Notes under the pieces: model-generated
What the model saw: the letters and a program-made list of their open reading frames with translations, nothing else
What the model was told of the DNA's origin: nothing
Databases searched by the model: none
Assembly (NCBI RefSeq): GCF_030068545.1
Contig: NZ_JASJOR010000001.1
Coordinates: 62,001 to 126,000 of the forward strand
Reading direction: 5' to 3'
DNA: 64,000 nt
Origin: Xanthocytophaga flava
GTDB taxonomy: Bacteria; Bacteroidota; Bacteroidia; Cytophagales; 172606-1
Translations under genes and position numbers: made by a program
Part shown: positions 18,221 through 27,484 of the stretch, one piece after another
Numbering within the stretch: position 1 is the first letter of the stretch
Layout of the letters: every line of letters starts with the position of its first letter

Positions 18221-19783
18221 ATGACCACATTTACACGCCGTAATTTTATACAGAAAGTTGCCGCTATTACAGGGTCTGGATACACTGCAATGGTTGCCCT
18301 TGACATGATCCCTGCAGCACCAGCAAAACCACTATCATTACAAGGGCAAGCCGGAAAAAAAGTAATCATATTGGGCGCAGGTATGGCAGGGCTGGCATCT
18401 GCCTATCAATTAACCAAACTTGGTTATGATTGTACCATTCTTGAAGCTCGCGGACGAGCAGGAGGACGCGTATGGACAATCCGGCCAGGTGCGAAAGAAA
18501 CAGAACTGAACGGAGCATTACAAACCTGTCGATTTGATGAAGGACAATTCTACAATGCAGGTGCCATGCGTATTCCACACCATCATACATCTGTGATTCA
18601 ATATTGCAGGGAATTAGGTGTGCCAATGGAAAACTTCCCTAATACCAATGAAGGAGCCTATTATTATAGTGAAGGCAAAGGTCCTTACTCCAATAAACGC
18701 ATCCGACAACGGGAAATTCACAATGATATACGAGGATATACGTCAGAAATGCTGGCAAAAGTGATGGATCAAAGTTCACTGGATACACCCCTCACCAAAG
18801 AAGACAAAGAGAAAATTATCGAATATCTAATGGCAGAAGGAGCATTGGATAAAAGTAAATTATACAAAGGATCACCTCGTCGCGGTTTTGATGTTCCTCC
18901 CGGAGCATATAGTCAGGCAGGTAAACCCGCCCCTCTTCCTTCATTAGTAGATCTTCTTCAGTCAGGTTTTTATGATCCCTATTTTTACAACATTCCGGAA
19001 TACACATATGAGCAACAAAATGCTATGCTTATGGTTTCCGGAGGAACAGATAAACTTACAGAAGCATTTACAAAACAGTTAGGCAAGAAAATCACCTACA
19101 ATGCAGAAGTCACCAAGATATATAAAACAGAAAATGGGGCAAAAGTATCTTACAAAGATACAACTAAAGGCTCTGTACATGACATCACAGGTGATTTCTG
19201 TATCTGTACTATTCCATTACCTGTTTTGAGCAGCATTGAACACAACTTTTCTTCCAATATCTCCCGTGCCATTGATCTGATACCACATAACAGTGCCTGT
19301 AAAATAGGACTACAGTTCAAACGAAGATTCTGGGAAGAAGATGATAATATATTTGGAGGAATTAGTCGTACCAATATGGATATCACTCAAATTGTATATC
19401 CTAGTACAGGTTATTTTTCCAAAAAAGGTGTGATTATTGGCTATTATAATTACGGATCTACAGCTGAACGCATTGGCAATCTATCTCTGGAAGATCGTGA
19501 AAAACTGGCATTAGAACAAGGCAGCAAGATACATCCACAATACAAAACAGAGTTTGAAAGTTCGTTTTCTGTGGCCTGGCAGAAGGTACGTTACAGTCAG
19601 GCTGGCTGGGCTATGTATCCACAGGACGTACGTGATAAATATTATCCAGCCCTGCAACAAGCTGAAGGCAATATCTACTTCGCAGGAGATCATACTTCTT
19701 ACTTAACAGCATGGATTGCTGGTGCATTCGAAGCCGCACATCAAACAGTAAAATCCATCCACGAACGTGTACAAAAGTCTTAA
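18221..19783 (+). CDS. Tat-exported FAD-dependent flavin monoamine / L-amino-acid oxidase
   Basis: FAD enzyme of 520 residues in the amine-oxidase superfamily, which oxidises amines or amino acids to imines with release of hydrogen peroxide. It starts with a twin-arginine signal (TRRNFIQKVA, residues 5-14), so it is probably folded with FAD in the cytoplasm and exported by Tat. The dinucleotide-binding motif LGAGMAGLASAYQL is at about 51-64, with LEARGRAGGRVWT after it; the C-terminal FAD-contact motif FAGDHTSYLTAWIAGAFE is near 487-504. Substrate is unknown. It begins a co-oriented series of exported enzymes; the metalloprotease gene follows after 83 bases with no hairpin between, so the two may be cotranscribed. 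Confidence 0.88.
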   Translation: MTTFTRRNFIQKVAAITGSGYTAMVALDMIPAAPAKPLSLQGQAGKKVIILGAGMAGLASAYQLTKLGYDCTILEARGRAGGRVWTIRPGAKETELNGALQTCRFDEGQFYNAGAMRIPHHHTSVIQYCRELGVPMENFPNTNEGAYYYSEGKGPYSNKRIRQREIHNDIRGYTSEMLAKVMDQSSLDTPLTKEDKEKIIEYLMAEGALDKSKLYKGSPRRGFDVPPGAYSQAGKPAPLPSLVDLLQSGFYDPYFYNIPEYTYEQQNAMLMVSGGTDKLTEAFTKQLGKKITYNAEVTKIYKTENGAKVSYKDTTKGSVHDITGDFCICTIPLPVLSSIEHNFSSNISRAIDLIPHNSACKIGLQFKRRFWEEDDNIFGGISRTNMDITQIVYPSTGYFSKKGVIIGYYNYGSTAERIGNLSLEDREKLALEQGSKIHPQYKTEFESSFSVAWQKVRYSQAGWAMYPQDVRDKYYPALQQAEGNIYFAGDHTSYLTAWIAGAFEAAHQTVKSIHERVQKS

Positions 19784-19866
19784 TTATTCTATTACAACAA
19801 ACTACCACTTATCACCTGTAATCACAGATAGGTTATGCTGCAAAAACAGTGTAATCCTTTAAACCT

Positions 19867-22368
19867 ATGAAAAAATCACTTATTCTACTTTATGCAGTTA
19901 TCATTGGCTTTCAAGTCGCACTTGCACAGAAGAAGGCCTCAGGAACAGAATCTGCAGCTTCCTCACTATCATCTGCCACTCAGGGAGCCGAACGCATGGA
20001 AGGATTTATTCCCTTTTACTGGGATGCTAAAAAAGGAAAGATATTTCTTGAGATTAGTCGCTTTGATACTGAGTTTTTATATTATCCATCCCTTGCTTCG
20101 GGTATCGGATCAAATGATATTGGACTAGATCGTGGACGACTGAACCAGGAGCATGTCGTAAAATTTCAACGCAGTGGCAACAAAGTATTACTAATTGAAT
20201 CTAATTATGCATATAGAGCTATAAGTAAAGACCCATTAGAACAACAAGCAGTTACAGAATCATTTGCTCAGTCTGTACATTGGGGTTTTGAGGTGATGGC
20301 AGAAGAAAATGGAAAAGTGCTGGTTGATGCTACAAACTTTTTTATTCAAGATGCAGCGGGTGCAGTTCAGGCAATTAGTCGCACCAAACAGGGTAACTTT
20401 CGAATAGACCCATCCCGCTGTGCATTCTATATACCTCACACAAAGAATTTCCCACAAAATACAGAAGTTGAAGCAACTATTACCTTAATAGGAGATCAAC
20501 CGGGCGGATACCTGCAGGAAGTAGTTCCAACGCCGACCATGATAACCATGCGTCAACATTACTCTTTTGTTCAGTTGCCAGAACTGGAAACATATAAACC
20601 CAGAGTATTCGATCCACGTTCTGGCATGATTCCTATGCAGTATTTTGACTATGCCACCCCTGTAAGTGAACCCATTATTAAACGTTTTATTATCCGCCAC
20701 CGACTAGAGAAGAAAGACCCAACAGCCGCAGTGAGTGAAGCCGTAAAGCCAATTGTATACTATATGGACCCTGGTGCTCCTGAACCAATCCGGTCAGCAC
20801 TCATGGAAGGAACAACCTGGTGGAATCAGGCATTTGAAGCAGCAGGCTATAAAGATGCATTTCAGGTTAAGTTATTACCTGCGGATGCAGATCCTATGGA
20901 TGTACGTTATAATGTTATCCAGTGGGTGCATCGTTCCACACGTGGCTGGTCATATGGAAGTAGTATCATCGACCCTCGTACAGGCGAAATACTGAAAGGT
21001 AAAGTAACCTTAGGTTCCCTGCGAGTCAGACAAGACTTTCTGATTGCTCAAGGTCTGGTAGCAGCCTATGAAGAAGGAAAACCTGTGTCAGAAGCTATGA
21101 TGAAAATGGCCCTTGCACGTTTACGCCAGCTAGCTGCCCATGAAGTAGGACATACATTAGGATTGCCTCACAATTATATTGCCAGTACCAACGACAGAGC
21201 CTCTGTAATGGATTATCCTCATCCATTAGTGGATATCAAAGGAAACAACCTGGAGTTATCGAATGCCTATGCAACTGGCATTGGAGAATGGGACAAGGTA
21301 GCCATAAACTATGCCTATCAGGATTTTCCTAAAGGAACAGAGGAAAAAACTGCATTGGATAAGATTTTATCAGATTACATAAAGAAAGGTCTTTATTTCC
21401 TTAGTGACCAGGATGCCCGTCCAGAAGGCAGTGCACATCCAACTACTCACCTATGGGACAATGGAAAAAGCGCGGCAGAGGAATTAAATCGAATGATGCA
21501 GATACGAAAAATTGCATTGGATCATTTTTCAGAAAAGAAGATCCCTGTAGGTTCTCCGATGTCAACCCTAGAAGAGGTTCTTGTTCCGATGTATATGTTT
21601 CATCGTTATCAAACTGAAGCCACAGCCAAAGTAATAGGTGGAGCTTTCTATACCTACGCAACACGTGGTGATGGTCAGAAAATCTATGAACCTGTTTCAG
21701 CATCAGACCAAAAGCAAGCCTTAACGGCGTTGTTAGCCACTATAAAGCCTGAAGCATTGGTAGTGCCAGATAAAGTTCTGAAGTTAATACCCCCTCGTGC
21801 ATTTGGATACGATGCCAATCCGCGAGAGGTCTTTAAAGGACGTACAGGCCTGACATTTGATCCACTTGGACCAGCGGAAGCAGCAGCGGGCATGACATTA
21901 CGGTTGTTATTTAATCCGGAACGGGCGTCCCGCCTGGTAAGCCAGCAAGCTATTGACTCATCTCTACCAAGCTTGGCAGACATTATAGAAAACACCTATG
22001 CGGCAACCTGGAAAAGCAACACCAAAAATGGATATACAGGTGAAGTAAGCCGAATCGTAAATAATCTTGTCTTAAAGAATATCATACAATTAGCCGCCAA
22101 CAAAAATATATCTGAACAAGCACGAGCTATTGCCAATCTGAAAGTTAATGAACTTAAAACCTGGCTTTCTGCTAGTGTGGGCAAACAAACAGATGTAAGC
22201 TGGAAAGCCCATTATCTGTTTGCGTTGAATCAAATTAGTGAATACGAACAGAAAGGTGCCGAGTCCACAGTAGTTACACCACTAACACCTCCGGATGGAG
22301 CCCCTATCGATCCTGGTTATGAATGGCTGGATATGGATATGTGTAGTTGGGAAAATAGTTCCAGATAA
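19867..22368 (+). CDS. Exported zinc-dependent metalloprotease of the metzincin type (DUF5117/DUF4953 group)
   Basis: Secreted 833-residue protease. Residues 1-20 are a signal peptide. The zinc site HEVGHTLGLPH is at about 425, followed by a Met-turn candidate SVMDYPHP near 447, the classic metzincin signature (HExxHxxGxxH). The N-terminal half (EGFIPFYWDAKKGKIFLEIS, FQRSGNKVLLIESNY, FRIDPSRCAFY) and the IRSALMEGTTWWNQAFEAAG segment correspond to the DUF5117 and DUF4953 regions of this Bacteroidota family. It sits between the amine oxidase and the M20 amidohydrolase and ends in a very strong hairpin. Its role is probably in breakdown of external or periplasmic proteins; substrates are unknown. 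Confidence 0.9.
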   Translation: MKKSLILLYAVIIGFQVALAQKKASGTESAASSLSSATQGAERMEGFIPFYWDAKKGKIFLEISRFDTEFLYYPSLASGIGSNDIGLDRGRLNQEHVVKFQRSGNKVLLIESNYAYRAISKDPLEQQAVTESFAQSVHWGFEVMAEENGKVLVDATNFFIQDAAGAVQAISRTKQGNFRIDPSRCAFYIPHTKNFPQNTEVEATITLIGDQPGGYLQEVVPTPTMITMRQHYSFVQLPELETYKPRVFDPRSGMIPMQYFDYATPVSEPIIKRFIIRHRLEKKDPTAAVSEAVKPIVYYMDPGAPEPIRSALMEGTTWWNQAFEAAGYKDAFQVKLLPADADPMDVRYNVIQWVHRSTRGWSYGSSIIDPRTGEILKGKVTLGSLRVRQDFLIAQGLVAAYEEGKPVSEAMMKMALARLRQLAAHEVGHTLGLPHNYIASTNDRASVMDYPHPLVDIKGNNLELSNAYATGIGEWDKVAINYAYQDFPKGTEEKTALDKILSDYIKKGLYFLSDQDARPEGSAHPTTHLWDNGKSAAEELNRMMQIRKIALDHFSEKKIPVGSPMSTLEEVLVPMYMFHRYQTEATAKVIGGAFYTYATRGDGQKIYEPVSASDQKQALTALLATIKPEALVVPDKVLKLIPPRAFGYDANPREVFKGRTGLTFDPLGPAEAAAGMTLRLLFNPERASRLVSQQAIDSSLPSLADIIENTYAATWKSNTKNGYTGEVSRIVNNLVLKNIIQLAANKNISEQARAIANLKVNELKTWLSASVGKQTDVSWKAHYLFALNQISEYEQKGAESTVVTPLTPPDGAPIDPGYEWLDMDMCSWENSSR

Positions 22369-22424
22369 AAAGAAATTGCCAACCTGAATGAAGTTACTTC
22401 ATTCAGGTTGGCAATTTCTTTTTA
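22367..22424. terminator. Very long perfect hairpin (28-base arms) after the metalloprotease gene
   Basis: Arms 22367-22394 and 22396-22423 are exact reverse complements with one central base. The arm begins inside the stop codon, and the right arm ends in TTCTTTTT. It can serve as an intrinsic terminator in either direction. Its length is well beyond what termination needs. Confidence 0.85.
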
Positions 22425-22543
22425 GGCAAGACATCATAGTTAAGATTGTACAGCTATGGTTTGTGATCATTATAAATCCTGAATTACCATGATAACAATA
22501 GATGTTCAGAATAACCTATTAACTCCAAACCAAACAATGTATT

Positions 22544-24202
22544 ATGAAAAGCTGTATTCGCCTCCTCTGTCTTTTGTTATGTGTACCCATGTGGGTCTCT
22601 GCCCAAAATCAGCCATCAATTTCTCCTGAAAAATTAGAAACATTAAAACAGGAACTGGTAACGGAAATTGACAAGAATGCCAAGTTTACTCAGGAAATGA
22701 TAGATATGGTATTCAGTTTTGGCGAACTGGGTTTCCAGGAAACTGAAACCTCCAAGTATCTGACAGACATTCTAAAAAAGAACGGCTTCAAGATAGAGTA
22801 TGGTATTTCAGGCGTTCCAACAGCCTGGATTGCCAAATGGGGAACAGGAAAACCACTAATTGCTATAGGTAGTGATATAGATTGTATTCCCAAAGCCTCA
22901 CAAAAACCGGGAGTTGCCTACCATGATCCTATTATTGAAGGTGCACCAGGACATGGTGAAGGTCATAACTCAGGTGTACCACTCAATATTACATCTGTAC
23001 TGGCCTTAAAAAAGATCATGGAGCGTGAGAAAATTTCTGGAACCCTGATGCTTTGGCCTGGAGTAGCAGAAGAACAGTTAGGAACTAAAGCTTTCTATAT
23101 TCGGGATGGTTACTTCAAAGATGTAGATGCATGTATTTTCACACACGTAGATGACAACCTGGCGGTATCCTGGGGAGATGCAGGTTACAATGGAATGATA
23201 TCTGTCAAGTTTACCTTTGAAGGACAAGCAGCTCATGCCGCAGGAGCACCCTGGCGAGGGAAAAGTGCACTGGATGCCGTAGAATTAATGAATATCGGCT
23301 GGAACTTTAAAAGAGAGCACCTTGAACCAACCCAACGTTCTCATTATGTGATTGTAGATGGAGGGGATCAGCCTAATGTAGTTCCGTCAAAGGCTTCTGT
23401 CTGGTACTACTTTAGAGAACGGACTTATCCTAAGATAAAAGCACTCTATGATGCAGGCATCAAGATTGCCAAAGGTGCAGCAATGATGACAGATACAAAG
23501 ATGACGTATGAAGTAATGGGAAGTGCGTGGCCTGGACACTTCAATAAGCCCATTGCAGAAACAATGTATGAAAATATCAAACGGGTAGGCCTGCCAACTT
23601 GGACTGAAGCTGATCAAATGCTGGCCAAAGCTAGCCAGAAAGAAATGAATGCTCCCAAAATTACAGGATTAGATACGAAACTGGATACATTGGGAAAACC
23701 TGTTACATTCTCTTTGGGAGGAGGTTCAGACGATATTGCAGATATTTCATGGAGTTTACCTACAGTAGTGTTACGCTATCCATCCAATATGCCTGGTCTT
23801 CCTGGCCACCATTGGTCCAATGCCATTGCCATGGCAACTCCTATAGCACACAAAGGTGCTACCGCAGGAGCCAAAGCAGAGGCACTTACCTTGCTGGATA
23901 TGCTTACAAAGCCTGAGATCATTACACAAGCGTGGGAGTATTACAACAAAGAACAAACCAAAGAGACCAAATACACTCCTTTAATTTCAGAAAAGGACAA
24001 GCCTGCTATCCACCTGAATGAAAAGATTATGGCTCAGTATCGTCCCCAAATGAAAAAATACTACTACGATCCAGCAAAATATAAAAGCTATCTGGAACAG
24101 TTGGGCATTAAATATCCTGTATTACGGGACGATCAGAAAGCAGCTATACAGTCAGAGTCAAAAGCGGCAGAAGCTTCTGGAAATAGCACTAAAAATCCCT
24201 AA
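22544..24202 (+). CDS. Exported M20-family amidohydrolase, AbgB-like
   Basis: Zinc amidohydrolase of 552 residues related to AbgB (p-aminobenzoyl-glutamate hydrolase subunit). Residues 1-20 form a signal peptide ending VSAQ, so it acts in the periplasm or outside. Metal-site motifs are GSDIDCIPKA and GHGEGHNSGV (about 136-145), then GVAEEQLGTKAFY and the dimerisation-domain segment GQAAHAAGAPWRGKSALDA. A late GLPGHHWSNAIAMATPIAHK segment carries the final His ligand. The C-terminal 90 residues extend beyond the usual AbgB end. It likely cleaves an amide-linked amino acid or peptide; the exact substrate is not shown. It is separated from upstream genes by a strong hairpin. Confidence 0.88.
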   Translation: MKSCIRLLCLLLCVPMWVSAQNQPSISPEKLETLKQELVTEIDKNAKFTQEMIDMVFSFGELGFQETETSKYLTDILKKNGFKIEYGISGVPTAWIAKWGTGKPLIAIGSDIDCIPKASQKPGVAYHDPIIEGAPGHGEGHNSGVPLNITSVLALKKIMEREKISGTLMLWPGVAEEQLGTKAFYIRDGYFKDVDACIFTHVDDNLAVSWGDAGYNGMISVKFTFEGQAAHAAGAPWRGKSALDAVELMNIGWNFKREHLEPTQRSHYVIVDGGDQPNVVPSKASVWYYFRERTYPKIKALYDAGIKIAKGAAMMTDTKMTYEVMGSAWPGHFNKPIAETMYENIKRVGLPTWTEADQMLAKASQKEMNAPKITGLDTKLDTLGKPVTFSLGGGSDDIADISWSLPTVVLRYPSNMPGLPGHHWSNAIAMATPIAHKGATAGAKAEALTLLDMLTKPEIITQAWEYYNKEQTKETKYTPLISEKDKPAIHLNEKIMAQYRPQMKKYYYDPAKYKSYLEQLGIKYPVLRDDQKAAIQSESKAAEASGNSTKNP

Positions 24203-24229
24203 ATTGGCTCTAACCTGTAAGTAACTAAT

Positions 24230-24264
24230 AAAACTGTCTCTAAACCAGTGATAGAGACAGTTTT
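24230..24264 (+). terminator. Intrinsic terminator after the M20 amidohydrolase gene
   Basis: Arms 24230-24241 and 24253-24264 are complementary over 12 bp with an 11-base loop; the right arm ends in TTTT. It ends 14 bases before the next ATG. Confidence 0.75.
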
Positions 24265-24278
24265 ACCTCTAAGTATTT

Positions 24279-24890
24279 ATGTATAAAAGCAGACTTTCAT
24301 TTCTTATTTCTATAGGATTTATAATCCTTATTTTATTAGTATCCTGTAGAAGTACATCTATTCCAAAATCCGCTATCTCAGAATCTGATTCTATAGCCTT
24401 AGCAGCCCCTCTGGTAGTAACACTCACAGCCCAGGATCTTACAGAAGATGGATCACAGGTTTCTTCTGGTAATGATGAGATAGCCTTGTTATGTTATACA
24501 AGCTCAGACTCAGGAGCACACATTCTATCTGTGATAAAAGATCTGACAATCTTTGACAAAAACACTGACAAGACCAAAACATATCTATCCCACACAAACA
24601 TTAGATCTTCAGATCAACTTATTCTGTTAGTATTAGAGATTGATTCAGAAAGAAGTATATCAGAAATAGAAAGAACAGTACAAAAACATTTAAAAGAAAT
24701 TCTAACAGCATATCAATCCAGAAATTCAACACAGATTCAAAAATATTTGCAAGACGAAGATCTATTAACGTTGGAAATCATTCCAGTTAGTCTGCTAAAA
24801 GATAAACCCCAGACTTTCCAGCTTAATGGGTTCCGTCTCTTTGATAAATATGCCTATCAGCTTGTAGTTAAAGTAAATAGTATTCCTTAA
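24279..24890 (+). CDS. Predicted lipoprotein, function unknown
   Basis: I do not recognise this 203-residue protein. Residues 8-22 are hydrophobic and end in LLVSC, a lipobox, so it is probably a lipoprotein. The mature part begins with a Ser/Ile-rich linker, then an alpha/beta-looking domain with LVVTLTAQDL, GAHILSVIKDLTIFDK, LILLVLEIDSERSISEIERT and a closing FDKYAYQLVVKVNSIP. The middle (SEIERTVQKHLKEILTAYQS) is probably helical. The start codon lies 14 bases after the preceding terminator, leaving almost no room for its own promoter; it may depend on read-through. It converges on the DUF3299-like gene with a four-base gap. Confidence 0.6.
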   Translation: MYKSRLSFLISIGFIILILLVSCRSTSIPKSAISESDSIALAAPLVVTLTAQDLTEDGSQVSSGNDEIALLCYTSSDSGAHILSVIKDLTIFDKNTDKTKTYLSHTNIRSSDQLILLVLEIDSERSISEIERTVQKHLKEILTAYQSRNSTQIQKYLQDEDLLTLEIIPVSLLKDKPQTFQLNGFRLFDKYAYQLVVKVNSIP

Positions 24891-24894
24891 ATCC

Positions 24895-25398
24895 TTATTG
24901 AGATACCTCTACAAACTCTGCATCCTCAAGGATATATATTAGTCGGTATGAGTCTGTTTCATTTAAAGTAAGTTTACCCTTTAGACGAATAGGCTTCTTT
25001 GTATATTCGATTGGGGTTTTCATTTGAATCTCTGCCACAGACTCGGGGCCACCAATTCCACAGAAAAAGCAAGCCTCAACAGGAAGAGAAGAAAGCACAA
25101 AATGATCCGCTTTGAATGCACCTTCAATACCATCCAATGGAATAATATAGCCTGGCAATATAACTGTTTTACCAGCTAAAGCCTTCGTTTCTGCACTGAA
25201 TACAGGTACACTAATGTCTCCATAGGCGTCTTTTGTAGTTTTATAGGTAACTTTGGATAATGTTACCCATTCATTAGAGGTCAGGCGCTTTCCACCCTGT
25301 GCCATAATAACTTCCGAATAGATACAAGTCAAAAGAAATACTACCATCCCAAAAAATACTCTTTTAAAAGAATTAGGCTGCAGATGAAGGTTTGTCAT
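24895..25398 (-). CDS. Exported DUF3299-like protein
   Basis: A 167-residue exported protein. From the ATG at 25398, residues about 12-33 form a signal peptide or anchor (FFGMVVFLLTCIYSEVIMAQ); the frame could also open at 25422. The mature domain shows VILPGYIIPLDG and FVLSSLPVEACFFCGIGGPE, matching the core of the DUF3299 family, in which a cysteine-bearing loop follows a buried beta strand. Such proteins often accompany ABC-type export or metal-handling genes, but none is seen here, so I assign no role. The two cysteines in ACFFCG could bind metal or form a disulfide. Confidence 0.68.
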   Translation of the reverse strand: MTNLHLQPNSFKRVFFGMVVFLLTCIYSEVIMAQGGKRLTSNEWVTLSKVTYKTTKDAYGDISVPVFSAETKALAGKTVILPGYIIPLDGIEGAFKADHFVLSSLPVEACFFCGIGGPESVAEIQMKTPIEYTKKPIRLKGKLTLNETDSYRLIYILEDAEFVEVSQ

Positions 25399-25991
25399 AA
25401 TAGTATATGTTTTATCCAGCAATAAATATATAGTTAGTATAAATATGAATATTGTAATTTTTAAATATAATTTTTTACTTAACTCATTTTGCTATAATAT
25501 TAAATTCGGTCTATTAATTTAAAATAAAAATTTAATACTAATTACAACAAAATATCACATATAAAATTTTGTATTTCACTTTAAAAATACAATATTAGCA
25601 CTATCAAATAAAATCAACTCGAATCAAACGAATTTCTCTCATAAGAGCCGCATGACAGAGATATGTTTGTAGTAATATAGAATGCACTTTATGCTATTTT
25701 GTGTATTCTCTCTATCAGTAATTACCTTTTTCTTTTAAGTCAGAAACTGTCCGGAAGTTATCCAACTTCTGTCAGTATATAACTCGGCTGGGCTTGCCGT
25801 ATCGGGATATTGCGGCTCATTTCGGTTGGCAAGCCATAGTCGGGCATTAGGATAGTATACAAATAAGGAGCAACCCTATTCCCTGATTCTTACAATCAAA
25901 CCAAACAAAAGCGCTTTTATGAGTAGCAAAGCATGATTACTGTTTATACTCATACTGCATTTCCTAAATCTTAAAAAACTTTTTGTTTCCT
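25399..25991. other. Divergent AT-rich intergenic region with an HTH-like coding relic
   Basis: A 593-base gap between divergent genes. The left 330 bases are very AT-rich and repetitive in A/T runs. Positions about 25735-25850 are noticeably richer in CGG/GCC and hold a short open frame described separately. The last 130 bases presumably carry the promoter of the first aminotransferase gene. No exact TAnnTTTG element was found in it. Confidence 0.5.
25735..25850 (+). pseudogene. Possible relic of a helix-turn-helix (transposase-type) N-terminus
   Basis: The frame ending at the TAG at 25848-25850 reads RLGLPYRDIAAHFGWQAIVG before the final His, similar to the helix-turn-helix at the N-terminus of many transposases and resolvases (L-x-x-R-x-I-A-x-x-x-G). 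Upstream in the same frame is SETVRKLSNFCQYIT with no start codon nearby. Base composition differs from the AT-rich flanks. No terminal inverted repeats or the rest of an enzyme were found, so this is a weak call and could be chance. Confidence 0.3.
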
Positions 25992-27134
25992 ATGCTTACT
26001 TCATCTATCAATCGTCGGCAATGGCTTAAATTAGGAGCAATGTTTACTACAGGTGCAGCACTAGGTACGTCCTTGAATGCATCTGGCATGTCTCAACGCA
26101 AAAAATTCCTGGCAGATATCCCTGCTATTAAAGCCCGGTTGTCTGCCAATGAAAATCCATTTGGTCCTTCAGAAAAGGCAAAAAAGGCATTGATGCAAGC
26201 TGTTCCTGACAGTTATCTCTATCCCAGAGAGTCATTGATGCAATTACGAAAGCTTATTGCTCAGGAAGAAGGTGTAAGTGAAGATTCTATATTACTTGGA
26301 GCTGGGTCAGGGGGACTTCTTACAGGCACCGCCTTATACTTTGCATTCAAAGCAGGCTCAGACAGTCATATATTATCAGGCGATCCTAGCTATATGCAAT
26401 TGGTACGTGCAGCTACACAGGTAGGCTGTGGCTGGGAAAAAGTATCTTTAACAAAAGATTACGATTATGACTATGATGCCCTTGCAGCAAAGGTGTCAGA
26501 TAAAACATCTCTTGTCTACATCTGCAACCCCAATAATCCAACAGGCATTGTCTCCAACTCTCAGAAGCTTATGGCCTTTTGCGAATCTGTTTCTCCAAAG
26601 AAACCTATCTTTATAGACGAAGCCTATATCGACTATGCAGATGATCCGAAAAAAACTACCATGATGGAATGTGTACGCAAAGGTCAGAATGTGTTGATTG
26701 CCCGTACCTTTTCAAAAGTACATGGTTTTGCAGGATTACGTATCGGATATTTAGTAGCTAAACCTGAAACCATTAAAGAGATTAGCAAATTTACTCCTGG
26801 TCCAAGTGCCATCAGTGCAACATCCGCACAGGCTGCTCTTGCCAGTTATCAGGACAAAGAATTTATCAAATATTCAATTGCAAAGAATAATGAATGTAAA
26901 GCATTTCTCTACAAAGTTTTAAAAGAACAAGGATACAACTATTTACCATCAGCTACCAATTTTGTTTTCTTCCCTATTAAAATGGATGGTAAACGTTTTT
27001 TAGAGGAAATGAGCAAACGTGGTGTCAGTATTCGTACAGAATGGCAATATGCAGGTCAAAACTGGTGCCGTGTGAGTCTTGGTACTATGGAACAAATGAA
27101 GATGTTTGCAGATGCATTCAAAGAGATTGCATAA
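25992..27134 (+). CDS. Tat-exported PLP aminotransferase, HisC-like (first of tandem pair)
   Basis: Fold-type I aminotransferase of 380 residues, related in sequence to histidinol-phosphate aminotransferases. The N-terminus carries a twin-arginine signal (NRRQWLKLG, about 7-15, then a hydrophobic stretch), which biosynthetic HisC lacks. PLP-site motifs: RLSANENPFGPSEKA, LGAGSGGLLTG, YICNPNNPTG, FIDEAYIDYAD and the Schiff-base lysine in ARTFSKVHGFAGLRIGYL (Lys242). A late FFPIKMDGKRF and WCRVSLGTMEQM complete the fold. The ATG at 25992 is preferred over TTG at 25983. It is a paralogue of the next gene, sharing most of these motifs. The amino donor and acceptor are unknown; a periplasmic location is inferred from the signal. 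Confidence 0.88.
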   Translation: MLTSSINRRQWLKLGAMFTTGAALGTSLNASGMSQRKKFLADIPAIKARLSANENPFGPSEKAKKALMQAVPDSYLYPRESLMQLRKLIAQEEGVSEDSILLGAGSGGLLTGTALYFAFKAGSDSHILSGDPSYMQLVRAATQVGCGWEKVSLTKDYDYDYDALAAKVSDKTSLVYICNPNNPTGIVSNSQKLMAFCESVSPKKPIFIDEAYIDYADDPKKTTMMECVRKGQNVLIARTFSKVHGFAGLRIGYLVAKPETIKEISKFTPGPSAISATSAQAALASYQDKEFIKYSIAKNNECKAFLYKVLKEQGYNYLPSATNFVFFPIKMDGKRFLEEMSKRGVSIRTEWQYAGQNWCRVSLGTMEQMKMFADAFKEIA

Positions 27135-27484
27135 TGAAGTAAATCGGTGTTATTACAGATTATAATAAGATAACAATAGATAAGCCCATGAATAGCACAT
27201 TCGCTATCATTCATGGGCTTATGTGCTTAATCACACATACAAAAAGCTTTACTAACTACAAGGGTCTCTTATTTCACTATTAACAATAGTCACACATTAT
27301 CACACACAAACTCTATCAAAATAGTATACTACTCATTACATATACAACAAAATAATATTTCGCATTTCAATATTAGAATTTGGGCTTTGTTTCGAATTTC
27401 AGTATTTTTGATTGTTTCGGAGATTGTCTACAATATTCTTGCATTTTCATAAACCAAACCTAAATCAAAACATCCTAAAACCAT
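27135..27484. other. Spacer between the tandem aminotransferase genes
   Basis: 350 bases. It starts with the terminator at 27181-27221, then is AT-rich with several CACACA-type stretches near 27290-27310 and TTTG/TTTC-rich sequence at 27370-27420 that likely contains the promoter of the second gene. The presence of a terminator and a long leader suggests the paralogues are separately transcribed. Confidence 0.5.
27181..27221. terminator. Hairpin after the first aminotransferase gene
   Basis: Arms 27181-27193 and 27209-27221 are perfectly complementary (13 bp), with an inner extension (TAGC/GCTA). No long T-run follows. Confidence 0.65.
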
